A stretch of DNA of 64,000 nt from Pontederia crassipes (taxonomy: Eukaryota; Streptophyta; Magnoliopsida; Commelinales; Pontederiaceae), in assembly GCA_030549335.1 (NCBI GenBank), contig CM060183.1:29401052-29465051 (forward strand), given 5' to 3'. Below, piece by piece: positions 23,852-32,939 of the stretch. Under the pieces are notes generated by a model. The model searched no databases and was not told where the DNA came from. It worked only from the letters and a program-made list of their open reading frames with translations. The translations under genes and the position numbers were made by a program. The stretch's first letter is position 1; each line of letters starts with the position of its first letter.

Positions 23852-24876
23852 CAAAGAGAAGCATCATATACAAGTGAAAGCTCTCCAGTGGAGAGCGGCA
23901 TCTATGTAACTAGTTGGCATGTTAGTTATCTAAGCATGCATATTTGTGGTTTCTAGAATCAATTTAGTCAATGATGAGTTTCATTTTCTGTATTTGATAG
24001 TTCTTACATTGGTATGTTTTATGCAGGCTGTCAAACAAGGGGTTTTCTCCAATCCCCAACCAAATCAGCAAAACTTGGCCAGTACCACAATACCCACGGG
24101 CCCTGCACCTCCCCAACAATTAGCTGTCCACCATTACTCTCAGCCTGCTCTTCCTTTAGGCCCTTTTGCCAATATGATAAGTTATCCTTTTCTCCCTCCT
24201 AGTTATAGTTACTTGCCTTCCGCTGCATTCCAACAAGCATACTCAGCGAATGCTCCATTCCATCAAAATCCAGCTGCAGTTCCCAATGCTGGCATGAAGT
24301 ATGGTCTACCTCAGTATAAAAATAGTGTTTCTGTAACTAGCTTACCTCAATCTGCTGCTGTAGCATCTGGTTATGGGGGGTTTGGCAGCTCTGCTAATGT
24401 TCCTGGTAACTTCACCATTAATCCTAGCACTTCCTCTGCTAACACAACTGCTGGATTTGATGAAGCTCTAGCCTTCCAGTATAGGGAAGCTAACCAATAT
24501 ATGCCTCTTCAGCAGGTAAAAAAAAAATCTTCAATTTCTATGTTCAATGCCTTCTGGTTAGAACACATTGTTATTTTTGCTTGGCAATCATTTCCAGAGT
24601 GACAATCCTGCGATGTGGCTTCAGAGTGCTGGTTCGAGAACAATGTCAGCTCTTCCGGCTAGCAACTTCTACAATTATCAAGCACAGAGTCAGCAAAGTG
24701 GGTTTCGTCAAAACCAACAGCCGTCACAGTTTGGTGCTTTAGGATACCCAAATTTCTACCAGTCGCAGGCTGGGGCCTCCCATGAACATCAGCAAAACCC
24801 CAACGAAGGGAACTTGAACAATCCTCAATCTGCACAATCTCAGCCAGTGCACCATCTCTGGCAGCACAATTACTGA
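16319..24876 (+). CDS. GBF-interacting protein 1-like (GIP1_N / DUF1296 domain)
   Basis: Ten exons: 16319-16505, 18039-18082, 18652-18766, 18842-18968, 20082-20737, 21261-21546, 21659-21932, 23450-23608, 24027-24515 and 24598-24876. Phases agree throughout and give 871 aa, close to plant GIP1-like proteins. Residues about 15-66 form the UBA-like GIP1_N domain (VQSLKEIVNC, EIYAMLRECNMDPDEAVNRL). A basic stretch (VRSKRDKKKE) follows, then a long Ser/Gln/Pro-rich low-complexity region with a Tyr/Gln/Asn-rich C-terminus ending HHLWQHNY. In Arabidopsis GIP1 binds G-box factors such as GBF3 and promotes their DNA binding; a nuclear co-regulator role here is inferred. Intron 4 begins with GC (AAG|GCAATG) rather than GT. 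Introns 1, 4, 7 and 8 carry SINE, MITE and retroposon insertions; no exon is interrupted. Confidence 0.88.
17604..17794 (+). mobile_element. Au-like SINE, full length, intron 1 of the GIP1-like gene
   Basis: The element runs from a CCTATGTTTTATAGCCGG region to TAGTGGGATAAGGCTTTG plus TTG repeats, the 3' end type of the plant Au SINE family. It is flanked by a 14-bp direct repeat GTTGAAAAGAGATA (17590-17603 and 17795-17808), the target duplication of LINE-mediated insertion. Confidence 0.85.
19241..19282 (-). mobile_element. 5'-truncated Au-like SINE (42 bp), intron 4
   Basis: Only the 3' end of the SINE is present (CAACAACAAAGCC then CCCACTAGGTGGGGTC on the plus strand). A 17-bp direct repeat CAAAATTTGTCATATTA (19224-19240 and 19283-19299) flanks it, so this is a genuine truncated insertion and not a deletion remnant. 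Confidence 0.85.
19340..19415 (+). mobile_element. 5'-truncated Au-like SINE (76 bp), intron 4
   Basis: The element contains CGTCGTATGATCCATGTAGC and the ACCTAGTGGGATAAGG tail. The flanks are an 18-bp direct repeat TATTATGTACATCCAAAA (19322-19339 and 19416-19433). Confidence 0.85.
19431..20040 (+). repeat. Diverged tandem duplication inside intron 4 of the GIP1-like gene
   Basis: About 19431-19622 and about 19623-20040 are imperfect copies. Shared blocks in order include AACTCTTTCCTTC-like, TTTATTGAGTGATA, CAGATTTCATGTAGGATACT, GATTTCTACTCA and ATTAAGTTGGATTCTT. The second copy is longer because it holds the SINE at 19688-19867 and a short internal duplication. Confidence 0.8.
19688..19867 (-). 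mobile_element. Au-like SINE, full length, intron 4
   Basis: The element is in the antisense orientation, starting with the (CAA)n tail complement and ending at the TATAGGCGGAGT 5' end. It has a 17-bp target duplication TGTTTTATTGAGTGATA (19671-19687 and 19868-19884). The neighbouring intronic duplicate lacks the SINE and serves as an empty site. Confidence 0.9.
22417..22610 (+). mobile_element. Au-like SINE, full length, intron 7
   Basis: The element has the same body as the 17.6-kb copy and ends in GGCTTTGTTGTTGTTG. A 15-bp direct repeat AACTTTCATTCTTCA flanks it (22402-22416 and 22611-22625); the duplication may extend a few bases into the TTG repeat. Confidence 0.85.
22897..23211. mobile_element. 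MITE with AGCCTCTGTTT / AAACAAAGCT-type inverted repeats, intron 7
   Basis: The left end GCCTCTGTTTCGATAAATTT and the reverse complement of the right end (GCTTTGTTTGGATTGGAGGG) are imperfect inverted repeats, both followed inward by GAGGGAAA-rich tracts. The flanking TAA and TTA are compatible with a 3-bp TWA target site, as in PIF/Harbinger Tourist-like MITEs, with one mismatch. There is no coding capacity. Confidence 0.55.
23307..23369 (+). repeat. Three 21-bp tandem repeats just upstream of exon 8
   Basis: The unit CATAAAAATATTTCTGTTTA plus one base is repeated three times (23307-23327, 23328-23348, 23349-23369) in the last part of intron 7. The repeats are T-rich and lie about 80 bp before the exon-8 acceptor. 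Confidence 0.95.
23758..23900 (-). mobile_element. 143-bp poly(A)-tailed retroposon (antisense) with 15-bp target duplication, intron 8
   Basis: A 15-bp direct repeat TCTATGTAACTAGTT (23743-23757 and 23901-23915) encloses an insert beginning with a T run (23756-23770), i.e. a poly(A) tail when read on the minus strand. The insert contains a (TA)n tract (23812-23848) and a perfect stem GCTCTCCA-G-TGGAGAGC at 23880-23896. This structure indicates LINE-mediated retroposition of a short RNA. I do not recognise the family, and it differs from the TTG-tailed SINEs nearby. Confidence 0.7.
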
Positions 24877-25630
24877 ACTATAGTCCCTACTTCTGTTGGG
24901 GTGTTCAAACGTGTGGCCGGTTGAGCATATCAAGTATTCCATCGTATGTATACTTAATCGATAACTGTGATCAGTTTAGATAGGTGCCATGAACTTGGCT
25001 GGCTGCTAATCTATCGCCTCGAGGTCCATGTGTTCCAGAGGCCCCTCTGCTTGTGTGTGTGTGCAAATTAGCTAGTTGTGGACACGAAACTAATTTGAGC
25101 TGTGTTTTCATTTGTTCCGATAAAGAGCAATCCACTGCCTGAGTTATCTAACAAAAAGCCTGTCCCTGGTTTCCTGAAAACTTGATATCCATATATGCAA
25201 CTTAAGCATTTAAATTTTCTCAAGAGTTTGTCTGTCTCAGAGCTTTCAAAGGTGTCTTCTCTGTTGATGATTGTACTCATCTCAAGCTTGCAAGGTATTT
25301 ATTACCGCTTGTAGTATCCAATCATTTAGTTTAAGCTTCTGTTTCTCCTCTAAAAACCGTTTACTCATTTAGAGCGTGCGACCTCAACATTCATTCACTT
25401 TGCAGGTGTAAATTTCTCTTCCAAGAAAACCCATTTTTTTGTGGCTATTGATATCTTGAGGCTTTTGATACTGATTCAGCTGGAACTGAAATGTTTTTAT
25501 TACATGTTTAATAAGTAAAGTTTGCGACATTTGATCATCTGATTTTTTTGTTACAATTTTAATTCGTATTATTACAATCAATAATTAATCTGGTGTCTTA
25601 GTTTGAGGATTATGACGTTATGATTATCTT
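24877..25630. other. 3'UTR and downstream flank of the GIP1-like gene
   Basis: No coding frame of note is present. Moderately AT-rich, with TGTGTGTGTG at about 25053. No poly(A) signal can be chosen with confidence. Confidence 0.4.
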
Positions 25631-25639
25631 AAGAGGGTG

Positions 25640-26300
25640 TTTACCGCATTATCTTTTTACACTACATTGCTTAATAAAAAGATTGTCACATATTAAATTA
25701 CCAGCAATGTGTATTACATTATTTATTATGTACGAGTAATTTTTCTAACAATTTAAATAGTCTATACAACTTTTACTAAAATATTATTTATCATTAATAT
25801 TAAATTAAATATTATATAATCTAGTTAAAAAATTAAATAAAAATTATAAAGCTAATAAATTAAATAAATATAACTATAAATCTTTCATATCTTTTAAAAT
25901 AAAAATAATGGTAATGCATATATATAATATTTAAAATAATAATTAATAATAATATGCAATTCATGTGAATAACAATAATAAAATAATTTCTAAATAAAGT
26001 AATATTATTAATGATTATAATAATAATTTTTGTTATTGTTATATGAATTTTTATATTACTTCTATATTTTATTTATGTAAATTTGGAAAGGACATGAACG
26101 AAAAAAAAAGATTGTCATTTGGGTGACAATTTGAATGGACAACCTCTTCCTAGTTTTATCATTTCATAGATAAACTGCACTGCTAGCCAATCTAAATTAC
26201 ATGCAAATTAAAATAAAGTAAATAAGATAATGTGGTGAGTCCATGTAATTTAATTTTATATTATCAATAATCTAGAAAGATTACTTGTAGGAAAACGCTC
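25640..26300 (+). repeat. AT-rich dispersed repeat, copy A
   Basis: This stretch aligns in order with 43725-44370 and 53700-54260: a start like ACATTG/ATTAC, then AAATTAyCAGyAATGTrTATTAC, TTATTTATT, TCTAACAATT, long AAATATT-rich text, a region of AATAATAATT motifs, and a final AAATAAAATAATrT / TTTAAnTTT block. The three copies share orientation. No coding capacity and no clear ends. The family is unrecognised. Confidence 0.6.
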
Positions 26301-27450
26301 CCTACGAGTGTGAGCAAAATAATTATGGTATTTTCTTTGTGAATTTTCTTAATTTTACAATTTTTATGACATCTTAAGAGATGCAACATATTTATTAGCC
26401 TACAATTAGCTTCTATTTTAAAGATAATATGACCAGATGGCCCAATTGTGCAAGAATATTAAACTTGGATTAACTTTTCCCGAGATAATAGTTTGCTTAC
26501 CAGCTCAGATGAGCACACAAAATACTTCGTCAGCTCTCATTTGACACTTAACTAAGGAGTAGTAGGCCATACTTGCCCTTTGGATCATTGAATTAATATC
26601 CTTATATGTTTTCGGGAACTATATAACTCATCGATTAGACTGATTTATTCTAGATTAGTGTACAGAAAAAATGTAGTGGCATTGTAACAAAATGAATTCA
26701 GATAACAAACTATACATGATCATCTACTGCAGTGAGATAAAAGTGCCAAAATGTTTGTGATTCTATCACGGGGATACCAACATGCACGTAATCCCACTCG
26801 TTTCCTCCGAAGAAGCATCAACAACACTCAACCAAGACGGAATAAAGTGACGAGAAGGAAAAGCAGCAGGTAGAATAGAAAAAAGAAATTGTCAACCTCT
26901 AATTGTTAAACACTAGTAGAAGTAATTTTAAACATTACTTGTTTTTATTATTTACCAAATAAAAAAATTAACGTTTGAAACTTCAGTCACTAATTGAAAT
27001 GTTAATTTTAATATTGCTAGACAGAGCCTTAGTCCGACGATAATAATCTCTAAGATACACCAAAATAAATAAATAAATTTTCACAAATAGATTTAATGCA
27101 CCCATCAATTACCTAAAGTTTCTTCCTCTTATCCGTAAATACTTGTAACCAACTATAGAGTATTGATAACTTTCAGTTATGTCCTTTCTGTTTTCTTTTT
27201 CTGCCGTCTCAAAGAACTCCTTAAACATGAAAGTTAAGAAGATACATATCATTTTTTTCTTGGAAATATATAATTAGCATGTAACTCCTAAAAGTTGAAT
27301 TTAATATCTTTTGATCTACAAGTGAACGTGCGACTGCACATGGTTCATGAATCATGCAACGGGAACAATACATGAAGAAAATTTGTGAACCATAAAATGA
27401 ATTGTCGACAGATTTTTGCTTTCGAGTTGGTCGAGAGCCAGAGGGGGCTT
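26301..27450. other. AT-rich intergenic DNA
   Basis: No gene is recognised. The minus-strand frame at 27221-27616 results from the tandem repeat described next and has no known domain. Confidence 0.5.
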
Positions 27451-27583
27451 CTAACCAAGTTCGGTCCTCCAAGATTGTAGTCCACACAACGAAGAGATGA
27501 TAAGAATTCCCCGAAACAACTAACCAAGTTCGGTCCAAGATCATAGTCCATACAGAGAAGAAATGATAAGAATCCAATGAAAC
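27451..27583 (-). repeat. Imperfect tandem duplication, about 65-bp unit
   Basis: The sequence CTAACCAAGTTCGGTCC, followed by AAGAT, TAGTCCA, ATGATAAGAAT and CC, occurs twice with small differences (about 27451-27515 and 27520-27583). On the minus strand it gives a repeated peptide containing SYHxF...VWTxIL...DRTWL, within an open frame of 131 codons. No homologous family is recognised. Confidence 0.7.
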
Positions 27584-27639
27584 AAACCAACAAGGTGGAT
27601 CACAATATTCACACATTCACACATTATCATAGTGTGAAC

Positions 27640-28160
27640 GAATTGTGTCGGGTGTTCACCTAACTCGACCGAGTTTAGTCGGGTCGGGTTTTAACTTTTT
27701 TTTTAAGATAAGGTCGGATTGGGTCGGGTCGGATAGTCGGATTTCAAATTTTTTTAAGACAACATCCGACCAAACTCGATCCGGTCTGGTCCGGGTGGAG
27801 TTGGGTCGGATCGGATGGTCAAGTTACTTGACCATCTTTCTTTATTTTTCTTTTAATTTTTAATATAAAAAGTATTTACTATTTTATTTTAAATACAAAA
27901 TAAAGTTTTTTTAGACATAAAAATATTTTTAAAAATATCTACATATTATTATCTATTTAAAATACATTATTCTATATATTTTAAATTTTAAATGGTATAA
28001 AATACTTAAATGAAGTAAAAAAATTATTTAAAATAAAAAATAAAAAAAATTAGGTTGGCGAATCGGGTCAGGTCAAATCGGGTTGAAGAAATCCAATCCG
28101 ACACCCGACCTTTGGATCGGGATCGGATGCTCGAGTTCACCGGATGGATTCCCCTATTCA
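27640..28160. mobile_element. GGGTCGG-rich repeat, probably the ends of a small DNA transposon
   Basis: Both sides of an AT-rich core carry dense TCGGGTCGGGTT / GGGTCGGATCGG motifs (27645-27830 and 28055-28140), and the outer edges TGTTCACC and AGTTCACC could be short inverted termini. The composition resembles the subterminal regions of the hAT element at 9931-10778. I could not find an 8-bp target duplication. Confidence 0.35.
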
Positions 28161-29190
28161 GATAGATGCTCTCTGCGTTCTGCATATAAAATCTGGCCCA
28201 TCTCCAAACTTATGAGGAACAAATATATTTGTCCCCGTTTTATTAAGAACAAAATAGGAGCTCATTTGTTCGTAGTGGAGCACATAGCACATTTGTTCCT
28301 ACTTTTTTTTTTTTGTTCTGTCAATTATTATCAAGCCTCTGTTTCTGAGTTTGTTCTTGTACCAAACAGCCCGAAGCACTCTACCGTGTGCAACTCTGGG
28401 TTCGGCCCTGGCGTACTGGTATTGGACGCCATTAAACTTGGCTGATGCAGAGTGGCCTCGCCGTGGCTGATGTTGCAGCTCTCTACCGTGATCATCCAGC
28501 ACGAACTACATGGTGGTGCCATGCATGCAAAGTGCACATCATCATCCCAACAAGTCGTGGTTAAGTAGCAACGAGAGTCTGAATAATCAGTGAAAGGATG
28601 AAGCATCTTTTGTGTGAGGTGATTATTTTCCCCAATTTAATAGGTTTGCATTTGAAACATTTTTTTTTCACGAACCATGACGAAATAATCTTAGCGGCAT
28701 AATACAAACATCTTGAGGAATCCGATCAAATTTTAAGTTTACAGTTAATATATTAGATCTTATTAAATTTTTGAAAAGTTCAGGAGGAAGGTGGTTGGGG
28801 CCTCCCGGACTATCCGTGGATCAACACCTCTCTGGTGGGTAAACTTTGAATTAAAAGAAACAAGGATCATTAAGGTCCATTATCAGTTGAAGTACGTCAA
28901 ACATATGTTAATCTTATGAACCAGTAACTGAACAAAATATCAATTCCACAAAAGCTTGCTGCCTCATTGATTTGTCTCATGCCGCCATGTCTTGTTCTGC
29001 GGTCTCTCTTAAAATGACTTTGTCTTTGGGCCTTTCAGTCAGGTTCCTGTTAGAGCGGCAGGAGGGTTTGAATTCTCGGGTCAGTCAGTGGGTGATCCGT
29101 TTTGTGATGACGATGATGTACCCATTGTTATGCGAATCTTGGCAAAGCCAAAACTTTGTTATTACTGACTTACAAATGAAGGGTTGTGCA
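28161..29190. other. Intergenic DNA, no gene recognised
   Basis: Mixed composition. Frames at 28083-28445 (+) and 28299-28606 (-) overlap one another and have no recognisable domain. Confidence 0.45.
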
Positions 29191-29194
29191 TAAG

Positions 29195-29340
29195 GTAAAT
29201 TAAGCCAAATGCTCTCTAACTTTGACGAAAGACTTTCATCTTATAATTTGTTTCTCCTTTCGACCGGAAATACTCAATTTTCCAATCGCTCCGCTGACAT
29301 GGTGACATTCTCTCTCCGTCACGAGCATCCAACATGGTGA
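29195..29340 (+). mobile_element. Possible MULE-like terminal repeat beside the CCT fragment
   Basis: GGTAAATTAAGCCAAATGCT, then CTCTAACTTTGACG and ATAATTTGT, has the same order of motifs as the MULE termini at 11072 (GGGTAAATCACACGAATCG, TCCCTAACTTTGAG, CAATTTGTAA). A GC-rich segment begins about 250 bp further in. No matching right arm was found within 1.5 kb, so assignment is tentative. Confidence 0.35.
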
Positions 29341-29512
29341 TGCCACACAAATTATTTTTCAAGTCGATAAATTATTAAAAAAATAAAATAAATACAAAAT
29401 AATAGAATAAGAATATAATAACAATAAATTTTTAAAAAAAGGAGCGCTCCATCCTCTCTCTCCATCCTCTCGCCGTTGAGGAGAGGGGTGGGGGCGACGC
29501 CCACGTGCGCTC

Positions 29513-29900
29513 TCAAAACAAGGGCACCACACCATAACAGTCGGCCATGAACGCCGCGGCGGTGGCCGCCGCTGACGAGTAGATGCGATCGACATCGGAT
29601 TCGATTTTTGTGCGCTTCGCAAACATGCCCTTGATCCGCGGACGCGTCTCGGCATATGCCTTCTGGGAGGCATACCGAATGGTCTTCTCGAACTGGCAAT
29701 TCTTCTGCTTCTCCCTGTAGCGCATCACCTTCGCCTCGCAATCCACCATTGGGTAAGGCGTCCGCACGCCGCCGTCGAGGCCTCCGGTGGCATAGGGTCG
29801 TCACGTCAGTCATCGTCCTATCGGATTCGATTCCTCTGCCGTCCGACACGACTCCAACCTCTGATGAGGACATCGGAGATCGATTTGATCGCTTAGACTC
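29513..29900 (-). pseudogene. Frameshifted fragment of a CONSTANS-like gene (CCT domain)
   Basis: The minus strand encodes a C-terminal CCT domain: [20 protein letters not shown], then [17 protein letters not shown], followed by [17 protein letters not shown] and the GVVP-F* end typical of COL3/4/5-type proteins. Upstream, in another frame, lies MSSSEVGVVSDGR ... TMTDVTT, matching the segment that normally precedes the CCT domain in the same group. The two parts are out of frame, so the copy is broken. Several conserved basic CCT positions are changed (Lys-Arg-Lys-type run to KQKNCQ; GRF to GMF). No B-box exon is nearby. It lies beside a MULE-like terminus, so capture by a transposon is possible. 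In plants CCT proteins are transcriptional regulators of light and flowering pathways; this fragment is probably non-functional. Confidence 0.75.
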
Positions 29901-30576
29901 GGGGTAAGTAAGATGCAATGGATTGATGGAGCTTTCTGGGTTGGACACTTACGCTTTGGCTCAAGGAATGGTTGGTGTATATGTTGTAGGATGGTTTCGG
30001 CCGAGTGAAATCAAGCTCGATGCCTCCGTCCGGCGGAAAGAACAAAGTTTGCGATGGCAGAGCACCTCTATTGCCAGCAGATTTGGCGTGCACAGGGATG
30101 ACGATGTCCGCATTATGGAATTGGACGTCCCCGTCCGGCGACCTCGCAGGGGACTATTGCTTAGGTGGAGAAGAGAGAAAATTATTGTGTGAATGCCACA
30201 TCAACATGTGACCGAGCATCAAACATAACTTTCTTTGGCATAACTGAGGTTTAGGTATTTCAAGACGAGATTCTGATGGAAGTGAACGTGTATTTCTTTG
30301 TTGTTGTGGTGGGTTATAAGAGTCAAGTGGTCGCTTCACGCCAGGGAAGAGATTGCATTTGAGCTTCTGCAGCTTTACCTGAAGAGATTGCATTTGAGCT
30401 TCTGCAGCTTTACCTAAAAGGGAAACGCTACGACAGAGTCCAAGTCAAATCAACAGACGTAAAGGGAGATGTTGCAGGAGCGAGAAGCTCTTGGTGGACG
30501 TCTGTTTCACAGTTCAGGATGTTGTGGGGATCTTGATGCCAGCCGAGTACTACCTCTTATTGCGTATTTGCTTGTG
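29901..30576. other. Intergenic DNA with possible decayed coding remnants
   Basis: Short coding-like runs appear on both strands, but none is sustained or recognised. It includes a perfect 35-bp tandem duplication at 30346-30415. Confidence 0.35.
30346..30415 (+). repeat. Perfect 35-bp tandem duplication
   Basis: The unit starts GAAGAGATTGCATTTGAGCT and ends GCTTTACCT; copies are at 30346-30380 and 30381-30415. Confidence 0.95.
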
Positions 30577-30731
30577 CAAAAATGCTAAATCCTCTTAAAA
30601 AATTAGCTTAAAAATCCTCCTAATATTCATATCCTTAAATTACCCAATAAAATTAATAAAATTACATACAATGCCATTGTGAGTGAGTTAGGAGGCTAAT
30701 CCTCCTAATTTAAGAGGATATAGCATCACCC
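30577..30731. mobile_element. 155-bp MITE with 9-bp target duplication (Mutator-type)
   Basis: A perfect 9-bp direct repeat TTGCTTGTG (30568-30576 and 30732-30740) flanks the element. The left ATGCTAAATCCTCTTAAA pairs with the reverse complement of the right end, ATGCTATATCCTCTTAAATT. A second internal pair TCCTCCTAA / TTAGGAGG strengthens the hairpin. A 9-bp duplication points to a Mutator-like source. Confidence 0.75.
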
Positions 30732-30741
30732 TTGCTTGTGA

Positions 30742-32085
30742 ACTGGGTGGATAACATTGGGCCAGAAAGTAGAAACCTTGGCGTCGTGCACAATTTGGCA
30801 ATTTTTTGTGGCAGTGGTCTTCCCATATCCTTAACTTTGCTCTTTGGCATCAATACAGCAATGGTCTAGTTCACTGGGGCAATCCTCGTATGCCTTGGGA
30901 TACTATTCTTCGAATAGCAACGTCCCATTGCTCATGAACAGCTTAAATTGAGGAAAGTACATATATAACAAATCGCTATACATCAACTCAACTATGGGGC
31001 AACACTTATTTAGAATAGCTCAGGTAGTAACCGATGGAATCTCTTGCAAACCTCTTAGCTTATGTATCTCCAGATAAAAATTGCTAAAATTGTGTGGGAA
31101 AAATTTGTGCAACTAATTTGTGATCGGAACATTTAACACACTCGATCCACACTCAATAGAATTAAAGGGTAAAAACGCAAAATAAGATAAGTGCAAACTG
31201 TAGTCACAATATGCCTAGTCACAATATGATTACGGCGCTCAAAATGCCAATTGGAACAGATTGCAATCACAATACACTTAAGGGGCTAAAAACACAGAAA
31301 AACGTCGAACATGTTGTCTAATCAACTATTTTTTAGAAGATATGGTAATCTATCACAGACAGCAACCACACGTTCAAAACAGGAGATACAGGCTTGGACT
31401 GTATTAGATGCACACTGAACTATATCGTGCATTGCCTTCACAATACGCTTAAGGGATACAATTCACAGTGTGCATAAGGGATACAATTCACAATATGCTT
31501 GTTTCAGTAAGACGGTCATAATATGCATAAGGGATACAATTGCAATCTACGGGAAGCCTATGACAATATACTATTAATAGTAACAGGAAGAGTTCCAGAT
31601 GCACCAAGAGATCGAACAAGCTTATAACATACCATAGAATCCCAAATGTATGTCACGTCACATAACATATAGTCAGACACATTAGCACCTCAAATTGGTG
31701 GCTGCATCAATTTGTATGCAATTTTTAAATGGAAAAACGCCATAACAAAGGAATTGGGTAAACAAGTAACCATGAGATACCAAGTGCGCATAAAATGGGC
31801 ATAATTCAGTAAGCAATTCTGGTAGCTTCATCTTAAAAACATTTCAATATGCAGACAAGTAGAACAACCTTTAACAAGAAAGTAAAGAACTTGAGCACGT
31901 TTATTCTATTGGAAAAAAGTTTTGAAACACAATTCCAGAGTCTAACTCTCCATACACATACAATGGCATGGCACGAATTAACAAAAAGAGAATGATCAAA
32001 ATATTTCTCATCAACCTAGCAGACAAATTGTAAACCACGACCTAGAACTATGATAGAAAGTAGCAGTGCCGGAGTAAGAACCACA
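30742..32085. other. Intergenic DNA and 3' flank of the P2 gene
   Basis: No gene is seen. A degenerate motif like CATAAGGGATACAATTCACA recurs at about 31445-31545, next to several CACAATAT and CAATCACAATA copies. The segment just above 32000 probably holds the P2 3'UTR (minus strand). Confidence 0.5.
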
Positions 32086-32641
32086 TTAGTCGAACAAACT
32101 GAAGCCCATGTCCTGCAACAGAGCGATAAAGAAATCGAATCAGAAATTGCAAGAAGCTAAACGAATACGCATCTCCGACTCTTAATCGGCATAAGCAACT
32201 TACATCATCGGATTCCTCCTTCTCTTCCTTCTTCTCTTCCTTCGCCTCGGCCGCGGCTGGTGCTGCAGCAGCCGCACCTCCACCGGCGGCGGGTGCGGAG
32301 TAAGCGGCGGCGGCGCCTCCCCCGGATGGCACGGAGGCGAGCTTCTCCCTCCCCGCGGCGATCAATTCTGCCAGGTCCTTCCCCTTCACCTCGGAGAGCA
32401 GGAGCTCCAATCTATCATCCTCCACCTCCGCGCCCACTACAAAACAGATCAATACAAAAGAAAGGTCTCTTAAAGATCAAACAACCCGAATCAAACCCCC
32501 AAATCATACGCACAAACGATCAACTCAGACCGGAATTGTAAGATCATGCATACCTGATCCAAGGATGGACTTGAGATCCTTGGCAGACGGCTGGGCGTTG
32601 CCGCCGAGGACGGCGAGGAGGTACGCAGCCACGAGCTTCAT
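32086..32641 (-). CDS. 60S acidic ribosomal protein P2
   Basis: Three exons on the minus strand: 32641-32554, 32436-32204 and 32112-32086, with GT-AG introns in phase, giving 115 aa, the usual size. The N-terminus [20 protein letters not shown] and the [20 protein letters not shown] stretch form the P1/P2 dimerisation domain. A flexible Ala/Gly-rich hinge and an acidic [13 protein letters not shown] segment lead to the conserved C-terminal MGFSLFD. P2 pairs with P1 on P0 to build the ribosomal stalk that recruits elongation factors; the C-terminal Ser is the usual phosphorylation site region. The upstream side carries a telo-box and site II motifs, standard for plant ribosomal protein genes. 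Confidence 0.95.
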
Positions 32642-32753
32642 CTTCTACGCCTGAAGCAGAGACTTCGTTTCTTCTTCCTCTCTTTCTGCCGCCGCGCAAG
32701 ATTGGAAATGCGACAGAAATGTCCACCAATTTATACGAGTAAATTGATCCCTA

Positions 32754-32930
32754 AAACCCTAGATCGTGTGGGGGACGTTACTGTGGAACAGGTTAATCTT
32801 CACGAACTATCCCAACGATGGATCGAACCATATGGGACGTCCGATGATGATTCAACGGGAGATGTTGTCTCGTCGTGCCTCATGCCTATTGGACTGGACG
32901 CCGCCAACTCGGCCCAACGTGTCAGCCCAT
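32754..32930 (-). promoter_or_regulatory. Telo-box and site II elements of the P2 promoter
   Basis: AAACCCTA (telo-box) lies at 32754-32761. GGCCCA at 32911-32916 and AGCCCAT at 32924-32930 are reverse-strand site II motifs. The combination of telo-box and TGGGCY is characteristic of plant ribosomal protein promoters. The telo-box is about 110 bp upstream of the P2 ATG. Confidence 0.65.
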
Positions 32931-32939
32931 ACCGGTGAT

